Source: NBML01 sp029939535 (GTDB lineage: Bacteria; Desulfobacterota; Desulfobacteria; Desulfobacterales; Desulfobacteraceae). Taken from it: 64,000 bases of DNA. The DNA is taken from NCBI GenBank assembly GCA_029939535.1, contig JAOZST010000001.1, positions 12,139 to 76,138 on the forward strand, read 5' to 3'. Made by a program: the position numbers and the translations under genes. Within the stretch, counting starts at the first letter, position 1. The number at the start of each line of letters is the position of its first letter. Shown in pieces: positions 1 to 8,793 of this stretch. The notes under the pieces are model-generated. The model had not been told where the DNA came from and made no database searches. It saw nothing but the letters and a program-made list of their open reading frames with translations.

Positions 1-873
1 TTTTCCAATGACCTCAATGGCCTTCTGGCCCTGGGAAAGATATCTGGCAAAATAATGCCACACATGGAACATTCCGTCCCAGATTTCAAGGGTTACCTTT
101 CCGCCTGCATTCTCAATTTTTTCAGCCAGTATTTTTGAATCATCCACCAAGACCTCATTTTCTCCCGCCTGGATCAGCAGGGGGGGGAATCCTTTGAATG
201 TGTTGTAAAGGGGGGATACAAGGGGGTGACAAAGGCTTTTATTCGTATAGAGCCGGGCCGTCTCCGCCAATTGTTTATGATTCAGCATGGGGTCTTTTCC
301 CTGGTTGGTTTCAAAGGATTTGTTTTTACAGGTCAGGTCTGCCCAGGGAGACATAAGGGCTGCGCAGGCAGGTAAAGGGGTGTTTCTGTTAAAACATGAG
401 GTAAGAAAGGCCAGGCCCAGCCCAGCCCCTGCCGAATCTCCCACAAGGCTGATACGGGTAGTTGGGGGGGTGGACTGAACCAGCCAGTCATAAATGTTTT
501 GAAGATCAACCAGGCCGGATGGAAAGGGATGTTCCGGTGCCAGTCTGTATTCAAAAATAAGGAGTTTTGCCCTGGCAGCCTTTGCAATGCGTGATGCAAG
601 ATCTTTGTGGGTTTGGATGGAGCCGGCAATATAGCCTCCGCCGTGGACATAGAGGATGATTCTGCTGTCTTCAAATTCATCTGGTGTCAGCCAGGCAGCC
701 GGAATATGCTCTATTGTAAAGGTGGTAAATTGGATGGCAGGATCCAGCTTAAAGGTCCTGGCACTTTTTTCCAGGGAATCTCTGTATTCTTTGATCCCCA
801 CATTTTCCAGGGAAGGTCTTGACTGCAACTGCCGGAATATGGCGGATAATATGCGGGGTGTGTGAGTATTCAT
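1..873 (-). CDS. Alpha/beta hydrolase, HSL (esterase/lipase) family, 3' end outside window
   Basis: Read on the minus strand from ATG 873, the frame stays open to base 1, giving at least 291 residues. The oxyanion-hole motif HGGGY is at residues 77-81 and the nucleophile motif GDSAG at 145-149 (Ser147). A late Asp-rich stretch and an FHVWH motif near the C-terminus supply the Asp and His of the triad. This is the hormone-sensitive-lipase-like alpha/beta hydrolase-3 fold, which hydrolyses short acyl or carboxyl esters in the cytoplasm; the substrate cannot be read from sequence. Family members are about 300-320 residues, so only a few C-terminal residues are missing. It is transcribed divergently from the phosphatase gene at 1002. 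Confidence 0.85.
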   Translation of the reverse strand, partial: MNTHTPRILSAIFRQLQSRPSLENVGIKEYRDSLEKSARTFKLDPAIQFTTFTIEHIPAAWLTPDEFEDSRIILYVHGGGYIAGSIQTHKDLASRIAKAARAKLLIFEYRLAPEHPFPSGLVDLQNIYDWLVQSTPPTTRISLVGDSAGAGLGLAFLTSCFNRNTPLPACAALMSPWADLTCKNKSFETNQGKDPMLNHKQLAETARLYTNKSLCHPLVSPLYNTFKGFPPLLIQAGENEVLVDDSKILAEKIENAGGKVTLEIWDGMFHVWHYFARYLSQGQKAIEVIGK

Positions 874-1001
874 AAAAAAGGATATTGTTTAAAATTTTAA
901 AAAAAGGTATCACAATTTGATTCTTTTATAAAAGAAATATTTAATTTTAATAGCGGTTAGCTAAAAGCCCGCACGCGAGCGCATTAATTTAATTGGAGAA
1001 T

Positions 1002-1889
1002 ATGGAAAAGAGCCTGTTTATAACCGATTTTGACGGTACCCTGTTGAATGATGAAAAAAAAATTGCCCTGGAAGACCTTGAAACCCTTTCCTGTTTGAGG
1101 AAAAAAAATATCATCACAGCCATTGCCACGGGACGAAGCCTTTATTCCTTTCAACGGGCATTGAAGCAGATAAACCTGGATGTCAGGAAACTTGGGGTGG
1201 ATTATCTAATCTTTTCAACTGGTGCAGGTATAATGGAATTTCCAGGAGGAACTATCATTCAATCCTTTTCCATTTTAAAAAGTGATATAAAAAAAATCAT
1301 TGCCTATTTTGATGGGGGTAAATTTGACTATATGATCCACAAGGCGATACCTGATACCCCTTATTTTCTGTATAAATCCCATGGCCGGGAAAATCAGGAT
1401 TTCCAAAACCGGATACAATTGTACAAAGAGTTTTCAACTCCCCTGGATAACGGCCAGGACCTTTTTGAAACAGCCACCCAGGTGCTGGCCATAATCCCTG
1501 GGAAGGCAGGGGTCTCCCTGGTGAAGACCATTGCTGCAGATCTGTCAGCATACAGCGTTATCCATGCAACTTCTCCCCTGGATCATCGCTCTTCCTGGAT
1601 AGAGGTTTTCCACAAACAGGTGTCCAAAAGTCTGGCAGCTTCCTGGCTTGCCAAAATGCTGAATATTGCCAGGGAAAATGTGGTTTCAGTGGGCAATGAT
1701 TATAATGATCAGGATCTTCTGGAATGGTCGGGAAAAGGGTATATAGTTGCCAATGCAGCCCGGGACATGATACCGGAATTCATAGAGGTGGCTTCCAACA
1801 ACCATTGTGGTGTCAGTGAGGCAGCACAGCAATCCTATTTTTTTCAATCCTTTTCCTCATCAAGTTCGGAAAAATCAAAATCAGGATAG
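1002..1889 (+). CDS. HAD-superfamily (Cof-type) phosphatase
   Basis: This 295-residue protein begins with FITDFDGTLL (HAD motif I, nucleophile Asp plus general acid Asp). Motif III/IV is in the C-terminal third (VGNDYNDQDLL). The long cap insert between them is typical of Cof/YbiV sugar-phosphate phosphatases. A TTG at 993 is an alternative start, but the GGAG at 995-998 suits neither start well; ATG 1002 places the catalytic motif at the usual distance from the N-terminus. The last 46 bases overlap the convergent response-regulator gene. The substrate is unknown. The stop codon is TAG. Confidence 0.85.
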   Translation: MEKSLFITDFDGTLLNDEKKIALEDLETLSCLRKKNIITAIATGRSLYSFQRALKQINLDVRKLGVDYLIFSTGAGIMEFPGGTIIQSFSILKSDIKKIIAYFDGGKFDYMIHKAIPDTPYFLYKSHGRENQDFQNRIQLYKEFSTPLDNGQDLFETATQVLAIIPGKAGVSLVKTIAADLSAYSVIHATSPLDHRSSWIEVFHKQVSKSLAASWLAKMLNIARENVVSVGNDYNDQDLLEWSGKGYIVANAARDMIPEFIEVASNNHCGVSEAAQQSYFFQSFSSSSSEKSKSG

Positions 1890-2836
1890 AGTTTTTCACA
1901 GCAGTCAGGGCAGATACCATGGGAGAAAACAAGATCAGAAAAAAAATCTTCTACCTGTACCCAATGGCTATCCCTGCCCCTTATACTTTTGCAGCTGGCA
2001 CAGATGGCAATCATATCCCTGGATTTATCCTTTTGTTCCCTTATAAATTTCTGGTATTGTTTTCGAAGTTCAATACGTTTTGTGATATCCCGTGCCACGG
2101 CTATGGCTCCGTTGTATCTGTTATTATCATCAAAAAGAGGGCTGCAGGCAAGCTCTACGTGAACAAGAGTCTTGCCCCTGGTAATCATTTGAATTTCATA
2201 ACGGCTGGTAATACCGGTTGCCCGGATTAATGTCTGCTGCTCTATGGTTTTGAAACTGTCATGGGTGGATAAATTTTGTAAATTTATTGTTGAGAGTGCT
2301 TCCATGGAATATCCCAGCATATTGCAGAATGCCTGGTTTGTGAAGGTCAGGTTTTCATTGGCATCCACAGTAAAAACCCCTTCTGCGATATTTTCGGTAA
2401 TGGTACGATAACGGGCTGCATTTTTTTCCAGCTGTTTTCTATAGCGTTGGTTTTCTTCCAGGAGATATTTGTTTTCCAGGGCTTTTCTAATGACATGGTT
2501 TACCATTTCCAGGTCTTCAATGGGTTTGGTTATATAATCCCTGGCCCCCATTCTAAGTGCATTGATGATATCTTCCTGCTGGCCAGCCCCTGAAACAACA
2601 ATCATTGGTGTGTCCGGGCTCTTTGTATGAATGTCGTTCATCACCTCAATGCCGTTTTTTTCTGGCATTTTTAAATCAGTGATAACAATATCTATTTTTT
2701 CCCTGAAGAAGGTCTTCAGCCCGGTTTTACCGTTTTCAGCGGTAAATACCTTATACCCTTCATCCTGGAAAAAAAAGGAAAAGGTCTCCCTGATAGAGAA
2801 TTCATCATCAATAATCAATAAGGTTTCTTGATGCAT
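1844..2836 (-). CDS. Response regulator: receiver domain, PAS domain and C-terminal cysteine motif
   Basis: The 330-residue protein has an N-terminal CheY-like receiver (acidic pair D10-D11, phosphoacceptor D54, conserved TKP lysine near 104). A helical linker follows, then a PAS/PAC sensor domain at about 140-260. The tail carries C279-x2-C282 and C309-x2-C312-C313 around a conserved HWVQVEDF-type segment. There is no kinase, HTH, GGDEF or EAL domain, so the output is probably protein-protein signalling. The tail resembles a small zinc- or metal-binding module found after PAS domains in related deltaproteobacterial signalling proteins (from memory of the family). It lies downstream of pdxJ but is separated from it by a hairpin. 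The stop overlaps the convergent HAD gene. Confidence 0.85.
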   Translation of the reverse strand: MHQETLLIIDDEFSIRETFSFFFQDEGYKVFTAENGKTGLKTFFREKIDIVITDLKMPEKNGIEVMNDIHTKSPDTPMIVVSGAGQQEDIINALRMGARDYITKPIEDLEMVNHVIRKALENKYLLEENQRYRKQLEKNAARYRTITENIAEGVFTVDANENLTFTNQAFCNMLGYSMEALSTINLQNLSTHDSFKTIEQQTLIRATGITSRYEIQMITRGKTLVHVELACSPLFDDNNRYNGAIAVARDITKRIELRKQYQKFIREQKDKSRDMIAICASCKSIRGRDSHWVQVEDFFSDLVFSHGICPDCCEKLYPDFDFSELDEEKD

Positions 2837-2867
2837 AAAAGTTTTGTCTGATTGGTAGTGTATTTGT

Positions 2868-2892
2868 CCTGATATGATTTTACTATATCAGG
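2868..2892. repeat. Inverted repeat between pdxJ and the response-regulator gene
   Basis: CCTGATAT and ATATCAGG are perfect 8-bp arms separated by 9 bases, 31 bases upstream of the regulator start. It could be an operator for the regulator gene. It could also be a second hairpin behind pdxJ, although on the minus strand no T-run follows it. Confidence 0.5.
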
Positions 2893-2903
2893 CTTTTTAT
2901 AAA

Positions 2904-2921
2904 AATCAAAGTTCTTTGATT
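2904..2921 (-). terminator. Probable intrinsic terminator of the phoH-pdxJ operon
   Basis: On the minus strand AATCAAAG-AA-CTTTGATT forms an 8-bp hairpin followed by TTTTTAT. It overlaps the last codon and stop of pdxJ. Confidence 0.5.
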
Positions 2922-3625
2922 AATTGTTTCATATCCTTTACAGCCTGGTCCAGACCCGTGATAACAGATCTGGATATAATGCTGTGACCAATGCTGAATT
3001 CGCTGATTTCATTAAATCCCTTAAAGGCTTTAATGGTGTTGTAGCAGATACCATGGCCGGCATTCACCCCCAGTTTTAATTTGGTCCCGATTTTGGCGGC
3101 ATCCACAATCCTGAGAAATTCCCTTTGTTTCTGTCCCTGGGTTTTGGCCTCACAAAAGGCACCCGTGTGGATTTCAATCATGTCTGCATCGATTTTGTGG
3201 GCAATCTTGATCTGGTCCAGGTCTGGATCTATGAATATACAGACCTTTATCTGGGCATTTTTAAGGGTGCTGACCGCTTCCCTGATTGCATCCTGATGGG
3301 TGATGAGATCCAGTCCGCCCTCGGTGCTCACCTCTTCCCTTCGTTCCGGGACAAGGGTAACGCAGTCTGGTTTGATATCCAGGGCAATACCCAGCATTTC
3401 ACTGGTGGCAGCCATTTCCAGTATCAAACGGGACTGCACCACCTGCCGCAGCAGCCTGACGTCCCTTTCCTGTATATGCCTGCGATCCCCCCTTAAATGT
3501 ACCACAATTGCATCTGCACCTGCTGCTTCAGCTGCAAAGGCTGCAGCAACAGGATCAGGATAATTGATTCCCCGGGCCTGTCTCAGGGTTGCTACATGGT
3601 CTACATTTACTGCCAGCTCAGCCAT
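2906..3625 (-). CDS. pdxJ: Pyridoxine 5'-phosphate synthase
   Basis: PdxJ condenses 1-deoxyxylulose 5-phosphate with 3-amino-2-oxopropyl phosphate to give pyridoxine 5'-phosphate, in DXP-dependent vitamin B6 synthesis. The 239 residues match the usual 235-245 length. The N-terminus (AVNVDHVATLRQARG), the VHLRGDRRHI segment and the C-terminal IGHSIISRSV phosphate-binding segment are family hallmarks of this TIM barrel. A strong Shine-Dalgarno (GGAGG) precedes ATG 3625. It lies 19 bases after ybeY and is the last gene of the phoH-HD-ybeY-pdxJ run. An Epd-like enzyme that could feed the same pathway is at 56.1 kb. Confidence 0.96.
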   Translation of the reverse strand: MAELAVNVDHVATLRQARGINYPDPVAAAFAAEAAGADAIVVHLRGDRRHIQERDVRLLRQVVQSRLILEMAATSEMLGIALDIKPDCVTLVPERREEVSTEGGLDLITHQDAIREAVSTLKNAQIKVCIFIDPDLDQIKIAHKIDADMIEIHTGAFCEAKTQGQKQREFLRIVDAAKIGTKLKLGVNAGHGICYNTIKAFKGFNEISEFSIGHSIISRSVITGLDQAVKDMKQLIKEL

Positions 3626-3644
3626 TTATTTTTTCCTCCATATA

Positions 3645-4109
3645 TTAAAATGCGGTTAATCCGGTATTGTTTTCAATCAGCCGTAAAAGTTCAAGACTTT
3701 TCTTCTCCATGGTTTCAGCATCTTTGTCACTGGTTTCATGGTCAAATCCAATCAAATGCAGTATCCCATGGATTAAAAGCTGGGACATTCTTTCATCAAT
3801 GGATATTGCAGCTGTTTCTGCTTCTCTTTCAGCTGTGTCTATTGATATTACCACATCCCCCAGGAGACCCGGTGAAATATCTGAAAATTCACCTTCCTGC
3901 ATGGGAAAGGCAAGTACATTGGTTGGTTTGCAAATTCCCCTATGGGTTTCATTGAGTTGGCAAATCCCTTTATCGTCTATTATTACAATGGATATTTCAT
4001 GGGAATTACATCCCAAGGCGTTTAAGATTTGTTCTGTCTTTTTGACCAGGGGAAGTGTTGGGATTTTCGCTTTTTGCTGATTGTCTATCAGAATCTTTTG
4101 CTCTTCCAT
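3645..4109 (-). CDS. ybeY: Endoribonuclease YbeY (16S rRNA maturation)
   Basis: YbeY is a zinc-dependent single-strand endoribonuclease used in 16S rRNA 3'-end maturation and ribosome quality control. The signature HGILHLIGFDH (three metal-binding His) is near residues 115-125. The N-terminal strand (ILIDNQQ) is typical of the family. The open frame extends to ATG 4151, but the 14 extra residues are a run of Lys and Arg; ATG 4109 gives the family-like start and a 154-residue product. Even so, the gene overlaps the 3' end of the upstream HD-domain gene by 104 bases in another frame. PhoH and YbeY are commonly neighbours. Confidence 0.93.
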   Translation of the reverse strand: MEEQKILIDNQQKAKIPTLPLVKKTEQILNALGCNSHEISIVIIDDKGICQLNETHRGICKPTNVLAFPMQEGEFSDISPGLLGDVVISIDTAEREAETAAISIDERMSQLLIHGILHLIGFDHETSDKDAETMEKKSLELLRLIENNTGLTAF

Positions 4110-6375
4110 TTTTTTCTTTTTTCTTTTCCTGTATTTTTTCTGGATATTCAATTCTATTGTGATAGATACTGGTCAGAATATTGTTAAAACTTTTGGCGAT
4201 CTGGTGGAGGTCCTTTAGGGTAAGCTCGCATTCCTCCAGCTGACCGTCTGCAAATATATCATTGATTAATTCCTTTACCCGGCCCTTGATCCTGGCCGGG
4301 GTGGGACGTTCAAGGGCCCTTACTGATGCTTCTGCAACATCAGCCAGCATTACAATACCGGTTTCCCTGGTCTGGGGCTTGGGTCCGGGGTATCTGAAAT
4401 CCGCTTCATTGACATTGTCATTGCCGCTGTTAAGGCTTTTATTATAAAAATATTTAATCAAAGAGGTTCCATGGTGCTGGACAATTCCCTGGATGATTTC
4501 ATTGCCCAGCCTGTATGCTCTGGCCATTTCCACCCCTTTTTTAACGTGCTGGATCAGGATCAGGGCTGACATGGACGGGGACAGCTTGTCATGTCTGTTT
4601 TTTCCGTCAGCCTGATTTTCAATGAAATACATTGTTTTATCAAGTTTCCCAATATCATGGTAATACCCCATTACCTTGGCCTGGAGGCTGTTGGCTGCAA
4701 TGGCCGATGCAGCGGCCTCGGCCAGGGTGGCTACAATTACACTATGGTTATAGGTGCCAGGGGCCTCAATCATCAATTTTTTGATCAAAGGCTGATCCAG
4801 GCTGGAAAATTCCTGGAGTTTTGCAGCAGTGGTGTAGTTGAAAAGGATTTCAATTAAAGGGGTAAACCCAAGGGTCAGGGTCGCTGCAAAAAGTCCTCCA
4901 AAAAAGGCAAAAAGCACTTCTTTTGTCATTATTACGGGGTCTGGCTGGGAAAAGGAATAAAAACCCAGGGCAATGGCCAGGATTGCATTGAAGATAGCCA
5001 GTTTAAAGCCTGCAACAATAAAATTTTTACGTTCCTGCCGTTCTTTAATCCAATAGGCAGCTGAAATGCTGCTGAGGAAAAAGAAAATAAAGACCAGAAA
5101 GCTTCCGCCAAATACCAGGCTGGCCAGTATGGTAAGGATCAGGGTGAAGAAAACAGCAATATCAAATCCCAGAAACAGGCAGGAGATCATTGCAGCAGCC
5201 TGGACAGGCACAACCATGTAAAAGGAAATGGAGGCAACTTCCCAAATCATATCCGGGTGAAAGGACCTGGCAATATAGATGGCAATTTTTGCAAAGGCCA
5301 GGTATAAAATAAGGCCCAGGGCCAGAAAGACCATGTGTTTGTTATGATCTTTTTTCAGTCTTTTATGGTCTTTCAGAAAAAGATAATACCCCACAAGGAG
5401 TAACAGACAGGTGATCATGGCTGTTCCTGTAACAGACATGTAAATATTTTTTTCTTCCACCTTCTCCTTAAGGGTGTTGAGTTTGATCAACATTATTTGA
5501 TCAATCCTTTCCCCTTCCCGGACGATCATTTCTCCGGCTTTTATCTGGTAGAGGATGGGTTTTATCTTGGATTGGGCCTCCAGAATCCTTTTTTCTGTTT
5601 CGTTTTTGTTCAGGGTGATATTGGGCTTCAAAAGCTGCTGGCAGATATCTACTATTAGATTGGAAAGATTGTAATTGTCTTTTTTCAGCAGGGGCTGGCC
5701 TTCTATCCTTACCATTGCTTTGGCCTGGTCAGGGCCGTAAAAAGCCTTAAGCGTTGTAACATCCCTCTCTTTATTGGATTCAATGGTTCTGAGACTGATG
5801 CCTTTGCCTTCCTCTGATAAAAGGATATCTTTGTTTGCAACAATCCCATTGGAAAGGATTTTGTCCACAATGGTAGTTATCTTATTGGTTATATCGTTAG
5901 AAAATTTGTTTTTGTAAAGGATGTTATAGGCACCGTCACTGATTTTGATTCCCAGTTTTTTTTCAAATTCCGGTTTTGTGGCCAGGACTATGGCAAAGTC
6001 CGGGGCAGGAGTCTCCTCATTTCCCGGGGTTTCAAACAATTGCCTGGCAAACTCCATGGATGCTTTAATATTGGATGAAATATTTGTTATCAGCTTGCTG
6101 TCAAAATCATAAACCGTTTGAATTACGTCCTTGACATGGATTTTTCTGGCTTCTGTGACCTCTTTGTCCTCGATGAAGAAATTTTTAGGAGCTTTGATAT
6201 CTCTCTGGGCCACATCCCCGACCTGGTATGTATAGGAAATATTATTCTGTTCTGGTGCTTGGGAAGCAGTGAATAGAATGGTAATAAAGATGAGCATGAA
6301 CCATAACAGGTATGGGGTGGATAAAAGATATTCGCTGGTTTTTTTAAACCAGTTATTCGTTTTTGTTTTTTTCAT
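4006..6375 (-). CDS. Seven-transmembrane HD-domain phosphodiesterase (PgpH-like)
   Basis: About 790 residues. A first membrane helix is at roughly 15-40. An extracytoplasmic domain of some 270 residues (7TMR-HDED type) follows. About seven membrane helices lie at roughly 310-500, and a cytoplasmic HD domain contains YYHDIGKLDK and the later QHHGTSLIKYFY and MLADVAEASVRAL segments. In Firmicutes the family (PgpH) hydrolyses cyclic di-AMP; that activity is inferred here. A GTG at 6381 is possible, but AGGTG three bases before ATG 6375 favours ATG. It overlaps phoH by 23 bases and ybeY by 104 bases, so translation is probably coupled. The Lys/Glu-rich C-terminal 45 residues are the part sharing DNA with ybeY. 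Confidence 0.92.
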   Translation of the reverse strand: MKKTKTNNWFKKTSEYLLSTPYLLWFMLIFITILFTASQAPEQNNISYTYQVGDVAQRDIKAPKNFFIEDKEVTEARKIHVKDVIQTVYDFDSKLITNISSNIKASMEFARQLFETPGNEETPAPDFAIVLATKPEFEKKLGIKISDGAYNILYKNKFSNDITNKITTIVDKILSNGIVANKDILLSEEGKGISLRTIESNKERDVTTLKAFYGPDQAKAMVRIEGQPLLKKDNYNLSNLIVDICQQLLKPNITLNKNETEKRILEAQSKIKPILYQIKAGEMIVREGERIDQIMLIKLNTLKEKVEEKNIYMSVTGTAMITCLLLLVGYYLFLKDHKRLKKDHNKHMVFLALGLILYLAFAKIAIYIARSFHPDMIWEVASISFYMVVPVQAAAMISCLFLGFDIAVFFTLILTILASLVFGGSFLVFIFFFLSSISAAYWIKERQERKNFIVAGFKLAIFNAILAIALGFYSFSQPDPVIMTKEVLFAFFGGLFAATLTLGFTPLIEILFNYTTAAKLQEFSSLDQPLIKKLMIEAPGTYNHSVIVATLAEAAASAIAANSLQAKVMGYYHDIGKLDKTMYFIENQADGKNRHDKLSPSMSALILIQHVKKGVEMARAYRLGNEIIQGIVQHHGTSLIKYFYNKSLNSGNDNVNEADFRYPGPKPQTRETGIVMLADVAEASVRALERPTPARIKGRVKELINDIFADGQLEECELTLKDLHQIAKSFNNILTSIYHNRIEYPEKIQEKKKEKNGRAKDSDRQSAKSENPNTSPGQKDRTNLKRLGM

Positions 6376-7300
6376 AAGCACCTATAATATCGGACACAAT
6401 CTGGTGTCTTACCACATCTTCCTTGGAAAAATAGATAAATTCAATTCCCTGGATTAAAGTCAGGATCTTTTTTGCCTCAACCAGGCCTGATTTTTTTCCG
6501 GTTGGCAGATCAATCTGGGTAATATCACCCGTAACAATGGCCTTGGACCCGTACCCGATGCGGGTTAAAAACATTTTCATCTGCTGGGAGGTTGTGTTTT
6601 GCGCCTCATCCAGGATGATAAATGCATTGTTCAGTGTCCGTCCCCTCATAAATGCAAGGGGGGCTATTTCAATTATATCCTGTTCAATATATGCCCTGGC
6701 CTTATCAAAATCAAGCATATCATATAATGCATCATAAAGGGGTCTGAGATATGGATCTATTTTATCCGCCAGATCACCGGGGAGAAATCCCAGGGCCTCT
6801 CCTGCTTCCACGGCCGGCCGGGTCAGGATGATTTTTTTTACCTTTCCCTTGGAAAAAGCTGCAACAGCCATGGCCATGGCAAGATAGGTTTTTCCTGTGC
6901 CGGCCGGGCCGATGGAAAATAGAATGTCATTGCTTTTGATAGCGTTTACATAAATATGCTGGGTAATGTTCCTTGGAACAATTGATTTGTTTTTGGCTGT
7001 TACAAAAACAGTATGCAGAAAGATATTTTTTAAAGGTGCCTGGGTGTTTCTTTTTATACTGTTAATGGCTGCGTCAAGATTTGCAGGCGTGAGTGTGAAT
7101 TTTTCTTTTAAAAGGTCATATAACTGACAGATCAGTGTCTCAGCAGTATTGATATTTTGTTCATCCCCGGATAGGGTCAGGGTGTTGCCCCTGGAGTTTA
7201 TGGCAACATTAAACGTTTTTGAAATTTTTTCCAGATGGATATTGTGGTATCCAAAAAGTTTTTTTGCCAGCTCAATGTTTTGAAATTCAAGTTTTTTCAT
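6353..7300 (-). CDS. phoH: PhoH family ATPase
   Basis: The 315-residue protein has the Walker A motif GPAGTGKT near residue 135 and the PhoH-specific TRPAVEAGE and LPGDLADKIDPYLRPLYDAL segments. A Walker B segment (FIILDEAQN) and the conserved TGDITQIDLP follow. The N-terminus is KH-like. PhoH/YbeZ is an RNA-linked nucleotide-binding protein that works with YbeY. ATG 7300 is chosen over ATG 7315 because AGGA lies two bases upstream of it (7303-7306). It is the first gene of the minus-strand run and diverges from cvpA. Confidence 0.95.
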   Translation of the reverse strand: MKKLEFQNIELAKKLFGYHNIHLEKISKTFNVAINSRGNTLTLSGDEQNINTAETLICQLYDLLKEKFTLTPANLDAAINSIKRNTQAPLKNIFLHTVFVTAKNKSIVPRNITQHIYVNAIKSNDILFSIGPAGTGKTYLAMAMAVAAFSKGKVKKIILTRPAVEAGEALGFLPGDLADKIDPYLRPLYDALYDMLDFDKARAYIEQDIIEIAPLAFMRGRTLNNAFIILDEAQNTTSQQMKMFLTRIGYGSKAIVTGDITQIDLPTGKKSGLVEAKKILTLIQGIEFIYFSKEDVVRHQIVSDIIGAYEKNKNE

Positions 7301-7408
7301 GGTCCTAGGGTGCATTTTATTTGTGTAAAGGTCAATAAAAATCTTGACTAAAAAACCAGTAAATTGGTATCTCTTTAGCCTTTAAAGGGATGAAGGGAAA
7401 GGGGGAAA

Positions 7409-7930
7409 ATGAACGCTTTTGATGTACTTGTTCTGGCAATTATTTCATTCTGCCTGATCAGGGGGCTCTTTAAGGGTCTTATAAGGGAAGTTTCAGGTAT
7501 TATCGGTGTAGTAGCAGGTTTCTATGGTGCCAATAACTATTATTTTATTTTGACCCCATTTCTTGAACCTTTGATTGAAAAACCAGGAACCAGAAATCTT
7601 GTTGCTTTTTTTATACTGTTCTGCATTATTCTAATCTTTGTCGGCCTTGTTGCTGTCTTGATTCGGAAATTTCTCAACCTTGTTTTTCTTGGGTGGGTGG
7701 ATAGATCATTCGGGTTTGTTTTTGGCGGTGTCAAGGGGATATTGATAGGCTCTGCCCTGTTTATAATGATGACTACATTTATTCCGGATAATTCCAGATT
7801 TTTATCGGATTCCAAATCAGCTCCCCATGTCGCAAAGGTTGCAGGTGCCATGACACTTTTTGTTTCCAAAAACATGAAAACCGATTTTTTAAAACATTTG
7901 GAAGGAATTAAAGCAAATTGGAAACAATAG
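7409..7930 (+). CDS. CvpA family membrane protein
   Basis: 173 residues with four predicted membrane segments (about 5-22, 28-45, 62-88 and 103-125). The N-terminal pattern DVLVLAIISFCLIRGLFKG is the CvpA/colicin V production family signature. The molecular role of the family is unsettled. GGGAAAGGGGG precedes ATG 7409. It overlaps mazG by 13 bases, suggesting a two-gene operon. Confidence 0.88.
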   Translation: MNAFDVLVLAIISFCLIRGLFKGLIREVSGIIGVVAGFYGANNYYFILTPFLEPLIEKPGTRNLVAFFILFCIILIFVGLVAVLIRKFLNLVFLGWVDRSFGFVFGGVKGILIGSALFIMMTTFIPDNSRFLSDSKSAPHVAKVAGAMTLFVSKNMKTDFLKHLEGIKANWKQ

Positions 7931-8793
7931 TTCCCATTTTGGAGATTATCCGCAGACTCAGGAGTAAAAACGGGTGTGCCTGGGACCAGAAACAGACCCC
8001 TTTGACCATGTGGAAATGTCTGGCAGAGGAAACCTATGAACTGGAACAGGCCATTGTAAATGATGATACTGAAAATATTTGCGAAGAGCTTGGGGATGTT
8101 CTGTTTCAACTCTTGTTTATAGTGGAGATTTTCACTGAAAATAACAGGTTTGATTTTTCCCGGGTGATTGATGGTGTTTCAAAAAAAATGATCCAACGAC
8201 ACCCCCATGTATATGATACAGCCGTTGTCAGTTCCGATGAAGAGCTGAGCCGGCAGTGGGAGCAGATCAAACAGCGGGAGAAGATCAAAAAACTTGAAAT
8301 AAAACAAGCCCGAGAGAAAAAAGAATCCTTCCATAAAAAAAATTCTGAAATGGGAGTAAAGAATTTAGATAAAAAAGAATACATGGAAATTGAAAACTCT
8401 GCCCTGGATTCCGTTCCCAGGGGGATGCCGGGATTGTTAAGGGCTTTGAAAGTATCCAAATGTGCGGTAAAAGAGGGATTTGAATGGGAAAATATTCACC
8501 AGATACTGGATACGGTAAAAGAAGAAATCCATGAGTTTGAAATTGCATTGGAAAAAGAGACCCAGGATGAGGCTATGATGGAATTTGGCGACATCCTTTT
8601 TTCCCTTGTTAATGTTGCACGGTTTGCAGGTTTTCATCCTGAAACTGCCCTTTCCAGCTCCACAGCAAAATTCGAGGGACGATTCCGGCTAATGGAAAAA
8701 GCCCTTTATCAAGAGAAAACCAAACTTAAAAATCTTTCTTCAGAAGAAAAAGATCTGCAATGGAACAGGGCAAAACAGGGCTATGACAGGTAA
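7918..8793 (+). CDS. mazG: Nucleoside triphosphate pyrophosphohydrolase
   Basis: MazG removes pyrophosphate from NTPs and dNTPs. The 291-residue protein has two MazG all-alpha domains. The first (about 10-110) carries the EETYELEQAI and EELGDVLFQ metal-binding helices; the second (about 180-270) carries EEIHEFE and EFGDILFSLVN. A charged Lys/Glu-rich linker of about 60 residues makes it longer than E. coli MazG (263). The start is TTG 7918 inside the end of cvpA; no ATG in frame would keep the conserved CAWD segment. The 3' end overlaps the convergent gene at 8781 by 13 bases. Confidence 0.93.
   Translation: METIVPILEIIRRLRSKNGCAWDQKQTPLTMWKCLAEETYELEQAIVNDDTENICEELGDVLFQLLFIVEIFTENNRFDFSRVIDGVSKKMIQRHPHVYDTAVVSSDEELSRQWEQIKQREKIKKLEIKQAREKKESFHKKNSEMGVKNLDKKEYMEIENSALDSVPRGMPGLLRALKVSKCAVKEGFEWENIHQILDTVKEEIHEFEIALEKETQDEAMMEFGDILFSLVNVARFAGFHPETALSSSTAKFEGRFRLMEKALYQEKTKLKNLSSEEKDLQWNRAKQGYDR

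Noticed and set aside
1889..2230. Readthrough of the TAG ending the HAD phosphatase
   Set aside because: The following open frame is antisense to the response regulator and has no family resemblance.
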